Assembly: GCA_947448135.1 (NCBI GenBank)
Contig: CANFLZ010000003.1
Coordinates: 1-64,000 of the forward strand
Length of the DNA stretch: 64,000 nt
Source: Flavobacteriales bacterium
Lineage (GTDB): Bacteria; Bacteroidota; Bacteroidia; Flavobacteriales_D; Sanyastnellaceae
Direction: 5' to 3'
In this document: positions 42,417-51,337 of the stretch, one piece after another
How the letters are laid out: each line of letters starts with the position of its first letter
How positions within the stretch are numbered: position 1 is the first letter of the stretch
The notes under the pieces: model-generated
Seen by the model: the letters and a program-made list of their open reading frames with translations, nothing else
Databases searched by the model: none
What the model was told of the DNA's origin: nothing
Translations under genes and position numbers: made by a program

Positions 42417-42803
42417 ATGAATGCGTTAATGGCCACACTAAAGTTCAAATGCCCAGCTTGCAGAGAGGGGAATATTTATGAAAATCCAAGCTTGTATACT
42501 TTGCAGGGGATGAGTAAGAATAACAAAACTTGTTCTCACTGTGGTGCTGATTTTCAGCCAGAGCCCGGTTTCTATTTTGGAGCAGCCTATGTTTCTTGGG
42601 CTTTAACCGTTGCCACTTGGGTTTCTGTTTTGGTAGCATTAAAATGCTTTGATGCTTGGGGATGGATGGAATTTGGATTTCTAACACATCCTGGGACATT
42701 TTTAATGTCCGGAATAGGAACAAGTTTGGTTTTGTTTCCTTACATGTTCCGCTTGTCCAGAAGTATTTGGGCCCATATGTTTATCCCTTATCAAGGGGAA
42801 TAA
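42417..42803 (+). CDS. DUF983 family membrane protein
   Basis: 128 residues. An N-terminal zinc-ribbon-like pair CPACREGN and KTCSHCGADFQPEPGFYFGAAYVSW is the family hallmark, followed by two membrane helices. Role unknown; in other bacteria DUF983 genes accompany cytochrome oxidase or lipid genes. A second ATG at 42432 (MATLKFKCPAC) is closer to the typical family start. Candidate -7 boxes are TACCTTTT (42364) and TATCTTAG (42389). Convergent with a DUF4249 lipoprotein, with only two bases between stops. Confidence 0.85.
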   Translation: MNALMATLKFKCPACREGNIYENPSLYTLQGMSKNNKTCSHCGADFQPEPGFYFGAAYVSWALTVATWVSVLVALKCFDAWGWMEFGFLTHPGTFLMSGIGTSLVLFPYMFRLSRSIWAHMFIPYQGE

Positions 42804-42805
42804 AC

Positions 42806-43780
42806 CTACTCGCAAACCAAAGTGTCTATGTACGAACCATAGGCGATAAATGCACCAAGACCTCCTACAACATTTCCTCTTAAGTTGTATGGTAATGCAA
42901 AAGGACCACCGTTGGCATTTTCAATATCGTAGATATATTGATAGCTGGGGTAATCAATGCTTTGCCCTTTGATTACGAGCGTGTCGCCTCTTTTGTAAAA
43001 TCCAGCCTCAGCATTTTTATCATCAAATTTTTCGCTTCCCGAAGCTGTGCCGCGGTAATAGGAAAAGTCAAAAGTCAAACCATTGAAAAAATCATCATTG
43101 GTCACAGAATTAAAAGGACGTACAAAGTCATCATCCTTCGGTCTTCCTCTTAATTCAATGTCTGGAACCCACTGCGGATAGCGATTGATTCTTTTTGCTG
43201 CCCAACGATAGCAATTGCCTAATGTGTCGGGATCAGTTAGTGCTGCGTAAATGAAACCAAGCGAATCAACGGGATTTCCAGATGGGGAAGCAAACCACAG
43301 GCTATCCAATGGAATGGGGTTGTTGAGTTTGGTTTTTGCATAGACATGCTTGCCTTCATGATAAACATCCAATTGGTATTGGGTATTGACATGACCCCAA
43401 AATGCGGGATTCAATGAAGTGTATGCGCAGATATTGCTGTTGCTCAATTGTTCAGGTGAAATACCCAGCATTTGCGATACTTGTTGCAATTGTTCAGGGG
43501 TTAAAGTTGCCGCACTAATGGCCAATAAAGTGTCTGTAAGATTATTGGCTTTTAAGGTAACAACAGCATCACAGATATAAAAATTAGCGAGGTCGTCCAA
43601 AGTCAGCGGGTCGAAATAACCTTGAGACCGGCTCAAAAAAATGATGGGCGGTTGATTGATATCAATGCTGCCCTCGACCACAATAAATGTTTCTGATTTT
43701 GGCAAATCAACCGTAATCTCTTTATCGCATCCAGACCAAATAAGGGCCAATATTAAAAGACTAAAAAGTGTTTTTTTCAC
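42806..43780 (-). CDS. DUF4249 family outer-membrane lipoprotein
   Basis: 324 residues from GTG 43780, where the lipoprotein signal begins (KKTLFSLLILALIWSGC, lipobox WSGC). The sequence EITVDLPKSETFIVVEGSIDINQPPIIFLSRSQGYF is the typical DUF4249 opening. Members usually sit beside TonB-dependent receptors; here none is adjacent. The GTG start is supported by a perfect TACCTTTG ending 4 bases upstream (43785-43792) and GTTG 18 bases before it. An mRNA starting at the start codon is likely. Confidence 0.83.
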   Translation of the reverse strand: MKKTLFSLLILALIWSGCDKEITVDLPKSETFIVVEGSIDINQPPIIFLSRSQGYFDPLTLDDLANFYICDAVVTLKANNLTDTLLAISAATLTPEQLQQVSQMLGISPEQLSNSNICAYTSLNPAFWGHVNTQYQLDVYHEGKHVYAKTKLNNPIPLDSLWFASPSGNPVDSLGFIYAALTDPDTLGNCYRWAAKRINRYPQWVPDIELRGRPKDDDFVRPFNSVTNDDFFNGLTFDFSYYRGTASGSEKFDDKNAEAGFYKRGDTLVIKGQSIDYPSYQYIYDIENANGGPFALPYNLRGNVVGGLGAFIAYGSYIDTLVCE

Positions 43781-43784
43781 AAGG

Positions 43785-43814
43785 CAAAGGTAGGATTGAT
43801 CGGGCACAACCAAC
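43785..43814 (-). promoter_or_regulatory. Promoter placing transcription start at the GTG of the DUF4249 gene
   Basis: Minus-strand GTTG (43811-43814), 18-base spacer, TACCTTTG (43785-43792), then four bases and GTG. With the spacing calibrated at the SRP RNA gene, the transcript would begin at the start codon. Confidence 0.6.
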
Positions 43815-43905
43815 AGACTTGATTAACATTTCTTAAAAAACTCAAAGCAACAATGTTAAAAGAAATCAGTTGTAATTTTGAAACAACGAAAAATTTGCAA
43901 AGCAT

Positions 43906-45354
43906 ATGAGAAAAAATTGGTGGATGATGGCAGGTGCTGCCTTTTGCGGAGGAGCATTGGCATTGCTAGGAGGCGCCTTGTTGAGCAGAAGTACATTTTT
44001 GGGAAATAATACCGCACAATTCCCGTCGGTGTACACTGCCAATTTTGAAGGCGGTATTCCAGGGGAAATGAATACGGATTTTGTGGCCGCGGCTGAAAGA
44101 ACCGTCAACAGCGTAGTGCACGTTAAAACTGAGAGCACGGTTACGGGAGGATACAATCCATGGTTTGATTTCTTTGGCTATCAGCAGCAACCCCAAGTGC
44201 AATCTGGAACAGGGTCGGGTGTTATCATTTCTGCGGATGGTTATATCATCACCAATAACCATGTGGTGGAAGGTGCTCAGAAATTGGTTGTAACATTGAA
44301 TAACAACAAGTCATATGCGGCTGAATTGGTCGGGCGCGATCCTTCTACGGATATTGCTGTCATTAAAATTGATGAGAAAAATCTACCAGCTGTAGCTTGG
44401 GGAAATAGTGAAGATATTCATATCGGCCAATGGGTCTTGGCAGTGGGTAATCCATTTGAGTTAACTTCAACCGTTACTGCGGGTATTGTGAGTGCAAAGG
44501 CCCGCAATATCAATTTGATCGGAAATCGTCAAACCAATGAAGAAGTATTTCCTGTGGAATCCTTTATTCAGACCGATGCCGCGGTGAATCCAGGAAATAG
44601 CGGAGGTGCGTTGGTCAATGCCAAAGGAGAGTTGATCGGAATCAATACCGCAATCGCTTCTCGCACTGGTGTTTTTACAGGTTATTCTTTTGCAGTTCCA
44701 ACTACCATTGCGCGTAAGGTGGCGACCGATCTCATTGAATTTGGTCGTGTGCAACGTGCCTTCATTGGTGTCAAAATCGCAGAGGTGACGGAGGAAATTG
44801 CCAAACAAAAGAACTTGAATGAAGTGGCGGGTGTTTATGTTGCGGGCATTACCAATGCAGATACCGAAATGAAAGAAGGAGATGTCATCTTAAAAGTGGG
44901 TGATCGTGTAGTAAAAAATGTTCCGCAATTGCAAGAGCAAATCGCGAAGTATCGCCCTGGCGATAAAGTGAAGGTGGGTGTAATGCGTGATGGAAAATGG
45001 TCCGATATCGAAGTAGTGCTCAAGAATCGAAGTGGAAAAGCGGAATTGAATAATTTTGATTCAGATGGTGAGGCCAATCTCAATGCGCTGGGAGCTGAGT
45101 TAGGACAGGTTTCCAATGAAGAGTTGATGCGATTGAGAATCAATGGCGGAGTGAAAATTAAAAATCTTACTCAAGGAAAATTAAAGTCAGCGGGCATACA
45201 GCCTGGCTTTATCATCACCAAAGTAGATGATACTGTCGTCACAGATGCAGCAGGATTGAAATCGGCTTTGGCTGGTAAAGCCAAAGGAGAGGGGATTATG
45301 ATTGAAGGAGTATATCCCAATGGTACGCGCGCCTATTATGGCTTTGGTCTTTAA
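43906..45354 (+). CDS. HtrA/DegP family serine protease with two PDZ domains
   Basis: 482 residues. An N-terminal hydrophobic helix (about 5-28) anchors or exports it. The trypsin-like domain has the catalytic triad H119 (ITNNHVVEG), D149 (PSTDIAVI) and S232 (NPGNSGGAL). Two PDZ domains follow (about 290-380 and 395-482). It degrades or refolds damaged envelope proteins. A -7 box TAATTTTG lies at 43873-43880. A hairpin terminator follows the gene, and its 3' arm carries the promoter of cmk. Confidence 0.95.
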   Translation: MRKNWWMMAGAAFCGGALALLGGALLSRSTFLGNNTAQFPSVYTANFEGGIPGEMNTDFVAAAERTVNSVVHVKTESTVTGGYNPWFDFFGYQQQPQVQSGTGSGVIISADGYIITNNHVVEGAQKLVVTLNNNKSYAAELVGRDPSTDIAVIKIDEKNLPAVAWGNSEDIHIGQWVLAVGNPFELTSTVTAGIVSAKARNINLIGNRQTNEEVFPVESFIQTDAAVNPGNSGGALVNAKGELIGINTAIASRTGVFTGYSFAVPTTIARKVATDLIEFGRVQRAFIGVKIAEVTEEIAKQKNLNEVAGVYVAGITNADTEMKEGDVILKVGDRVVKNVPQLQEQIAKYRPGDKVKVGVMRDGKWSDIEVVLKNRSGKAELNNFDSDGEANLNALGAELGQVSNEELMRLRINGGVKIKNLTQGKLKSAGIQPGFIITKVDDTVVTDAAGLKSALAGKAKGEGIMIEGVYPNGTRAYYGFGL

Positions 45355-45366
45355 ATTTATCGGATG

Positions 45367-45403
45367 AAAATACAGCAGGATTCACTTTCCTGTTGTATTT
45401 TCG
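45367..45403 (+). terminator. HtrA terminator overlapping the cmk promoter box
   Basis: AAAATACAGCAGG (45367-45379) pairs with CCTGTTGTATTTT (45389-45401) with one G-T pair, around a 9-base loop. The right arm contains TATTTTCG (45396-45403), a one-mismatch -7 box 6 bases before the GTG of cmk. Confidence 0.7.
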
Positions 45404-45409
45404 ACACCG

Positions 45410-46111
45410 GTGAGAAAAAAGATAAATATTGCGATTGACGGCTATTCCTCGTGTGGAAAGTCAACTGTTGCCAAGGCTGTTGCCAAGGCGTTAAATTATT
45501 TTTATGTTGATTCTGGAGCGATGTATCGGGCGATTACATTGTTTGCTTTGCAGAACAACTGTTTTAAAAAGGACAATGTATTTGATCAAGAGGCTTTGGT
45601 TCGTGTATTGGATCATGTCATCGTTTCATTCAAATACAACACCGAGTCCGGTGAGCAAGAGATTTATTTGAACGGACAAAATGTAGAAAAGGAAATTCGT
45701 TCCATTCAAGTTTCCAATCATGTCTCTGCGGTAAGCGCTGTGAAAGAGGTTCGTCAAAAATTAGTTCGTCTTCAAAAACGTTTGGCCGAGTCCAAAGGAG
45801 TGGTGATGGACGGAAGAGATATCGGTACTGTCGTCATGCCGGATGCTGAGTTGAAGCTATTCATGATGGCAGACCATGCAGTAAGAGCCAAACGTCGATA
45901 TGACGAATTAAAGTCAAATGGTTTGGACGTTTCTCTTGAAGAGATTGAAAAAAATATTGCTTCTCGTGATGCCATCGATACTACCAGAGAGATTGATCCT
46001 TTGCGCCAAGCTGAAGACGCTGTTGTTGTAGACAATTCTGCATTGACTTTGGAAGAACAATTTCAATTTGTGGTAGGGCAGGCGGTTAAGCGAATCGACG
46101 GAATGGATTAA
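45410..46111 (+). CDS. cmk: Cytidylate kinase
   Basis: 233 residues from GTG 45410. It phosphorylates CMP and dCMP with ATP. The P-loop IDGYSSCGKSTVAKAVAK near the start, DSGAMYRAITL, MDGRDIGTVVMPDAELKLFM and the ASRDAIDTTREIDPL lid region are the standard signatures. Transcription probably begins a few bases before the start codon from the box embedded in the htrA terminator. Followed 67 bases later by a GH3/serine-hydrolase gene. Confidence 0.95.
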   Translation: MRKKINIAIDGYSSCGKSTVAKAVAKALNYFYVDSGAMYRAITLFALQNNCFKKDNVFDQEALVRVLDHVIVSFKYNTESGEQEIYLNGQNVEKEIRSIQVSNHVSAVSAVKEVRQKLVRLQKRLAESKGVVMDGRDIGTVVMPDAELKLFMMADHAVRAKRRYDELKSNGLDVSLEEIEKNIASRDAIDTTREIDPLRQAEDAVVVDNSALTLEEQFQFVVGQAVKRIDGMD

Positions 46112-46178
46112 CATTCCGCTGTGGGATAGATTTATAAATTCAATCCTAATTTCCTCCGCATTCTTGTTTCTTTGAATA

Positions 46179-49100
46179 GTGAGGAAGTCTATTTTAATTT
46201 TTCGATTATTCGTATGTTCACTCGTTTGGGTGGGCGCTTGGGGTTCATCAATGGCCCAACCCGTTTTTCAGCAAAAACCAACCCCTTGGGCAGATTCTCT
46301 GATTGAAACGTTGAGTTTGGATGAACAGTTGGGACAGTTGTTCATGGTACCTGCTTGGAGTGATCCCAAGCATCAATATTTTAATCAAAAGGAAGTTGAA
46401 AATTGGATTACCCAATATGGAGTCGGGGGAATCATTTTTTTTCAAGGCGGCCCCGATAATCAATTGAAACGAACCATTGAATTTCAGAAAATGAGCAAGG
46501 TTCCTTTGCTCATTGGTATGGATGCCGAGTGGGGATTGAGCATGCGCTTGGATTCGACCATCTTGTATCCTAGGCAGTTGACTTTAGGCGCAGTAGGAAA
46601 TCCCAAGACGATTGAAGAGTTTGCCGCAGAATCTGCACGTCAATTGCGAAGAATGGGGGTGCACTTTAGCTTTTCCCCTGTTGTAGATATCAACAATAAT
46701 CCAAAGAATCCAGTCATTAGCAATCGTTCTTTTGGAGAAGATCGAGAGAAAGTTTTGGTTTATTCTCAGGCGTTTATGAAAGGCTTGCAAGACAACAAGA
46801 TTTTAGCTTGTGCCAAGCATTTTCCGGGTCATGGTGATACCAATACCGATAGTCACGAGGATATGCCTTCTTTGCCTTTTAGTCGCAATCGATTGGATAG
46901 TTTGGAATTGTATCCCTATCAACCTTTGATACAATCGGGACTTGCCGGCGTCATGACCGGACATTTACAAGTGCCAATTTTGGAATCCAATCCTAAGATT
47001 CCAGCGTCATTGTCAGAAAATTTGGTTACTGTAATTTTACAGAAAGAACTGGGTTTCCAAGGTTTGATTGTGACAGATGCATTGAACATGCAAGGAGTTG
47101 CAAAAAACTTCAAGGCTGGAGAGATGGAGTCTTTGGCGATTCAGGCTGGGAATGATATTTTGCTTTTTCCCTCCAGTATTCCCAAGGCAATTGAAGCGAT
47201 CAAGCGCGCAATGGAGCAAGGGTTGATCAATGAAGAAGAAATAAAAATTCATTGTCATAAAATACTACAGGCCAAAGAGTGGTGTGGGTTGTTTCAAGAG
47301 CCACTGCCCTCCCGCAGTCATTTGATGGAGGAATTGCACAATGAGAAAGCGCTTTCCATTAATCAAAAAATCATCAATCAATCCATTACTTTGGTTCAAA
47401 ATGAAAGACAAAGCTTGGAGCATTGGAATGATCTTTCGAGAAGAAAGGCTTTGGTATTGATCGGTGGAGATACCACATACACCATAGTTGATGCCATGCA
47501 GGAATATGCCAATGTTCCGGTGATTTATCTACCCAAAGATGTAGACAGCACTTGGAATGATACGTTGAATGTACTGCTTGCCTTATTGAATGGTTATGAT
47601 GACATTGCTTTTGCGTGGGTAAATACGTCAAGTAAAGCAGCCAAGAATTTTGGCGTTTCACCATTTCTAATGGAGAAAATTTCCAATTGGAATGCAGACA
47701 AGAACAAGTTGATCTTGCTTTTTGCTAACCCTTACGCGATGATTGCCACGCCCGATGTGGTGCGTAATGACGCTGTGATTGTAGGTTATCAGGATGACCC
47801 ATTGACGGAACGTTATGTAGTGGAGGCTCTGTTCAGAGCGCGTTCATTTGTCGGGAAGCTTCCCGTTAGTGTGAATACCACTTGGCGATCCGGAGAGGGA
47901 TTAGAAACAGAAGCCCACCATCGTTTAGGGAGAAATGTCCTTTCCTCGCCAGAAAGTATCAACTGGATTAAATCACGCAATATTCAAAACCTTCCATCCA
48001 AGGCCTATACAGAGAACTATTTCGGTGAATCGGATATTTCTCAAAAGTCCCTTTTTCATTTTCAATGGGAGGCCGTTGATTCCATTGCCAATTCAGGCGT
48101 CACATCAGGTGCATATCCCGGTTGTCGTGTGTTGATTGTACATCGAAATGAGATCATTTATGACAGAGCCTATGGCTATTTGGACAAATTGGGAAAAGAG
48201 CCGGTTCAGATGCACTCGATTTACGATTTGGCTTCTATTACAAAGTTGTCAGCCTCTGGTTTGGCCATGATGAAAATGATGGACGATAAAAATTGGAATC
48301 CAGCAGGTGTTTTGGGTGATGATTTGAGTTTTCCCAGAAAATCACCGTTTTCAAAACTCAAATGGAAAGATGTGCTTTCACATCAAGCAGGTTTAAAAAG
48401 TTTCATCCCCTTTCAATCATCAATCGATTCAAAGCATTGGAGCTATCGTCAACCTACTCCAAATGGGGTTCAAATTGCGGATAGTCTTTACACGGATACT
48501 TGTCTTTACTCGTTGATTCGCAATGAAATCATCCATTCCACTTTGACACCTAATCCTCACTATGAATACAGTGATTTGGGATATTATTTCGTGCAAGAGT
48601 TTGTACAAAACACCACCAAGGAACCCTACAATATTTGGTTGAATCAACAATTTTATGAGCCTTTGCATTTGCGAACCATGGGCTATTTGCCTTTGAATCA
48701 ACATCCGATATCTTCGATTGCTCCAACGGAAAATGACACCATTTTCAGGCACCAATTGATCCGCGGATATGTGCATGATCCAGGCGCATCTTTGATGGGG
48801 GGAGTAGCAGGACACGCGGGGTTGTTTTCTGATGCTTACGATTTGGCCGTGGTCATGCAAATGTTGATGAATGAAGGTCAATATGCAGGCAAGCAATGGA
48901 TCAAATCTTCAACGGTCCAATATTTCAACCAACGTCATTTACCGGGAAATCGGAGAGGTTTGATTTTGGACAAACCTACTTTGGATCATGTTGGTGGCTC
49001 ACCATCGTCATTGGCTTCTGACGCCAGTTTTGGACATACCGGATTCACAGGCACCATGTGTTGGGCTGATCCGGAGCATGATTTGATTTTTATTTTTCTC

Positions 49101-49217
49101 AGCAATCGCATTCATCCGGATGCGAATAACAAGAAATTAATTCAGCAGAATATCCGCACCAACATGCACACCGAAGTTTACAAAGAAATATTGTTGCGCG
49201 AGAAGGAGAGCGAGTAA
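46179..49217 (+). CDS. Fusion of NagZ-like GH3 glycosidase and beta-lactamase-type serine hydrolase
   Basis: 1012 residues from GTG 46179 with a signal peptide (RKSILIFRLFVCSLVWVGAWGSSMAQ). Residues about 35-375 are GH3: the NagZ-type His-Asp region KHFPGHGDTNTDSHEDMP (213-228) and nucleophile D300 in GLIVTDALNMQG. The family releases N-acetylglucosamine from peptidoglycan fragments. Residues about 640-1000 are a class C beta-lactamase-like or esterase-like hydrolase with SITK (S686, K689), YSDLGYY and HTGFTGT in place of YxN and KTG. Such two-domain proteins occur in Bacteroidota and probably remodel cell-wall fragments in the periplasm. A near -7 box TTTCTTTG ends 4 bases before the start. 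Confidence 0.9.
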   Translation: MRKSILIFRLFVCSLVWVGAWGSSMAQPVFQQKPTPWADSLIETLSLDEQLGQLFMVPAWSDPKHQYFNQKEVENWITQYGVGGIIFFQGGPDNQLKRTIEFQKMSKVPLLIGMDAEWGLSMRLDSTILYPRQLTLGAVGNPKTIEEFAAESARQLRRMGVHFSFSPVVDINNNPKNPVISNRSFGEDREKVLVYSQAFMKGLQDNKILACAKHFPGHGDTNTDSHEDMPSLPFSRNRLDSLELYPYQPLIQSGLAGVMTGHLQVPILESNPKIPASLSENLVTVILQKELGFQGLIVTDALNMQGVAKNFKAGEMESLAIQAGNDILLFPSSIPKAIEAIKRAMEQGLINEEEIKIHCHKILQAKEWCGLFQEPLPSRSHLMEELHNEKALSINQKIINQSITLVQNERQSLEHWNDLSRRKALVLIGGDTTYTIVDAMQEYANVPVIYLPKDVDSTWNDTLNVLLALLNGYDDIAFAWVNTSSKAAKNFGVSPFLMEKISNWNADKNKLILLFANPYAMIATPDVVRNDAVIVGYQDDPLTERYVVEALFRARSFVGKLPVSVNTTWRSGEGLETEAHHRLGRNVLSSPESINWIKSRNIQNLPSKAYTENYFGESDISQKSLFHFQWEAVDSIANSGVTSGAYPGCRVLIVHRNEIIYDRAYGYLDKLGKEPVQMHSIYDLASITKLSASGLAMMKMMDDKNWNPAGVLGDDLSFPRKSPFSKLKWKDVLSHQAGLKSFIPFQSSIDSKHWSYRQPTPNGVQIADSLYTDTCLYSLIRNEIIHSTLTPNPHYEYSDLGYYFVQEFVQNTTKEPYNIWLNQQFYEPLHLRTMGYLPLNQHPISSIAPTENDTIFRHQLIRGYVHDPGASLMGGVAGHAGLFSDAYDLAVVMQMLMNEGQYAGKQWIKSSTVQYFNQRHLPGNRRGLILDKPTLDHVGGSPSSLASDASFGHTGFTGTMCWADPEHDLIFIFLSNRIHPDANNKKLIQQNIRTNMHTEVYKEILLREKESE

Positions 49218-49222
49218 TTTTG
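49215..49222 (+). promoter_or_regulatory. -7 box of bshA overlapping the upstream stop codon
   Basis: TAATTTTG is a perfect TAnnTTTG; its TAA is the stop codon of the GH3 fusion gene. GTTG (49193-49196) lies 18 bases before it, and ATG 49227 follows after four bases. Confidence 0.6.
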
Positions 49223-49226
49223 CTGT

Positions 49227-50354
49227 ATGGAAAAGCGCTTTTTGCGAATTGGAATTGTTGGATATCCCACCTTTGGTGGGAGCGGCGTTGTAGCAACCGA
49301 ACTGGGCATGGCCTTAGCCGAGCAAGGTCACGAAGTGCATTTTATCACATATTCTCAACCCGTTCGATTGAAGGGTATTAATAAGAATATTCGTTTCCAT
49401 GAAGTCAATGTAAGTGATTATCCATTGTTTGTTTATCCTCCTTATGAGTTGGTTTTGGCCAGTAAAATGGTGGACGTTGTCAAGTATGAGAAATTGGATG
49501 TCTTGCATGTGCATTACGCCATTCCGCATGCTTCTGCTGCGTATATGGCCAAGAAGATTTTAGAGGATGAAGGGATTCGTATTCCTGTTGTTACAACATT
49601 ACATGGTACGGACATTACTTTAGTGGGAAAGGACGATTCTTTTAAACCCGTCATTACGTTTGCTATCAATCATTCAGATGCGGTTACGGCGGTATCTGAG
49701 AGTTTGAAAAAAGATACATATCGTTTTTTTGACATCCATCAAAATATCGAGGTAGTACCCAACTTTATAGAACCGGCGGCCAATTGCGATCATTGGAGAC
49801 AATTGGCACGAAAGGAGTTTGTCACTTCCGATGAAAAGATGTTGGTGCATATATCAAATTTCCGACCCGTGAAGCGAATCATGGATGTTTTAGAAATTTT
49901 TAAAGCTGTGCAAGCTGAAGTTCCTTCTCGACTTGTGATGGTTGGTGATGGGCCAGAGCGGCATAAAGCAGAGCAGTGGACCCGAGAAAATGGATTGACT
50001 TCGCAAATTGATTTTGTAGGGAATGTCAAGGATCCTCAGGAGATATTGGCAGGAGCAGATTTGTTTGTACTACCATCTGAATCTGAGAGTTTTGGATTGT
50101 CCGCTTTGGAAGCGATGTCCATGGGAGTTCCAGTTATATCTTCCAATACAGGTGGGCTTCCCGAGGTGAATCAAGATGGTGTGTCTGGATACTTATGCGC
50201 GGTTGGCGATGTAGCAGAGATGGCAAGAAAGTCGAAGCTCATATTCGAAGATTGGAATCATTTTTCGTCAGGTGCAAGAAGCATCGCTTTGAAATTTGGG
50301 ATTGACCGTGTATTGAATCAATATTTAGCAATTTATTATCGTGTTGTCGTATGA
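49227..50354 (+). CDS. bshA: N-acetyl-alpha-D-glucosaminyl L-malate synthase BshA
   Basis: 375 residues of GT4 family. The N terminus IGIVGYPTFGGSGVVATELG is diagnostic for BshA, with LHVHYAIPHASAA and ESESFGLSALEAMSMGVPVISSNTGGLPE (donor site) following. It joins UDP-GlcNAc to L-malate, the first step in making bacillithiol, a cysteine-glucosamine thiol used in redox defence. BshB and BshC are not in the window. The stop overlaps the next start by four bases. Confidence 0.93.
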   Translation: MEKRFLRIGIVGYPTFGGSGVVATELGMALAEQGHEVHFITYSQPVRLKGINKNIRFHEVNVSDYPLFVYPPYELVLASKMVDVVKYEKLDVLHVHYAIPHASAAYMAKKILEDEGIRIPVVTTLHGTDITLVGKDDSFKPVITFAINHSDAVTAVSESLKKDTYRFFDIHQNIEVVPNFIEPAANCDHWRQLARKEFVTSDEKMLVHISNFRPVKRIMDVLEIFKAVQAEVPSRLVMVGDGPERHKAEQWTRENGLTSQIDFVGNVKDPQEILAGADLFVLPSESESFGLSALEAMSMGVPVISSNTGGLPEVNQDGVSGYLCAVGDVAEMARKSKLIFEDWNHFSSGARSIALKFGIDRVLNQYLAIYYRVVV

Positions 50355-50923
50355 AACAACAAATGAGATCACAAAAAATTTCGGAGCGAATTTTTGTAGA
50401 AAAGCCCAATCCTCAGGAAGTCTACATCGAGATTGATCAGAAAATTCCAAGATGGCAAGAGTCCATGCTTTTGGTTTGGCTAATGGCATGGACATTCTGC
50501 GGGGGGGTATTTGTTTATTACGCCTTTCAAGCAGGACCTTGGTCGGATCGTATTTTCTTCATCATTAGTTCTTCTGCGTGGGCCTATTTTTTTGTGCGTA
50601 TTGCCAAGGTTTTTCTTTGGAGAAAAATAGGAAAGGAGAAGATTTGGATTCGAACCGGAGAGATGGAAATTCAAAATTCCATTGGTAAATGGGGAAAAAA
50701 GGAGAAGTTCAAATTGGCGAATGTGCAGAAGTTGGGAATGATCAAGCAAGATCCAGGAAATTTCTTTGTGTTTTTAGACAACAGTTTTTGGATCATCGGA
50801 GGTGATAAAATTGGTTTTATCCATGGGTCAACTCCACACAGAATTGGAAAACAATTATCGGTTCGTGAATCGGATTTGCTATTAAAAGTGGTGGATTCAG
50901 CCGTGAAGGCTTTTTCAAAGTAG
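50351..50923 (+). CDS. Small membrane protein of unknown function
   Basis: 190 residues. Two hydrophobic helices (about 38-58 and 67-85) after a charged N terminus, then a cytosolic part rich in beta strands (KIWIRTGEMEIQNSIGKWGKKEKFKLANVQKLG) that looks like a PH-type or bPH2-like domain. No family is assigned. Coupled to bshA by an ATGA overlap, so it may be made with bacillithiol enzymes, though no functional tie is evident. Its 3' end overlaps aroQ by 9 bases on the other strand. Confidence 0.7.
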   Translation: MKQQMRSQKISERIFVEKPNPQEVYIEIDQKIPRWQESMLLVWLMAWTFCGGVFVYYAFQAGPWSDRIFFIISSSAWAYFFVRIAKVFLWRKIGKEKIWIRTGEMEIQNSIGKWGKKEKFKLANVQKLGMIKQDPGNFFVFLDNSFWIIGGDKIGFIHGSTPHRIGKQLSVRESDLLLKVVDSAVKAFSK

Positions 50924-51337
50924 TTGCAATATTCCTTGCACAGCGAGGATATAACCCTTTTCTTTCAGGCCGGCGATAACGCCATTGCAAACACTTCCTG
51001 TGATGCTGTGTTGGCGAAACTCTTCACGCGCGTGGATATTGGATAGATGAACTTCTATTTTGGGAGCGGTGAGTATTTCCAAAGCATCTCGAATGGCAAC
51101 GCTGGTGTGAGAATATCCGCCAGGGTTGATGATGATGGGTCTCAACTCACGAATACAATTCTGAATTTCATTGATGATTTCACCTTCAACATTGCTATGA
51201 AAAAAATGAAATTCCAAGGTAGGAAAATGATTTTGCAGCAATGATTCGATATCGCTCAATTGCAGATTTCCGTAATACTCAGAAGGGCGTTGTCCAAGAA
51301 GATTCAGATTGGGGCCGTGAATGACAGAAATTCTCAT
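50915..51337 (-). CDS. aroQ: 3-dehydroquinate dehydratase, type II
   Basis: 140 residues, normal for the small dodecameric type II enzyme. It dehydrates 3-dehydroquinate in the shikimate pathway. Signatures: HGPNLNLLGQRPSEYYG at the start with catalytic Tyr, FHSNVEGEIINEIQ, INPGGYSHTSVAIRDAL and VHLSNIHAREEFRQHS. The start overlaps the stop of the upstream coiled-coil gene by one base (TAATG), so it is translated by coupling with a structural envelope protein. Confidence 0.96.
   Translation of the reverse strand: MRISVIHGPNLNLLGQRPSEYYGNLQLSDIESLLQNHFPTLEFHFFHSNVEGEIINEIQNCIRELRPIIINPGGYSHTSVAIRDALEILTAPKIEVHLSNIHAREEFRQHSITGSVCNGVIAGLKEKGYILAVQGILQLL

Noticed and set aside
49227-50354. Glycosyltransferase for capsule or LPS
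   Set aside because: The GT4 N terminus GYPTFGGSGVVATELG is specific to BshA, and no polysaccharide cluster surrounds it.
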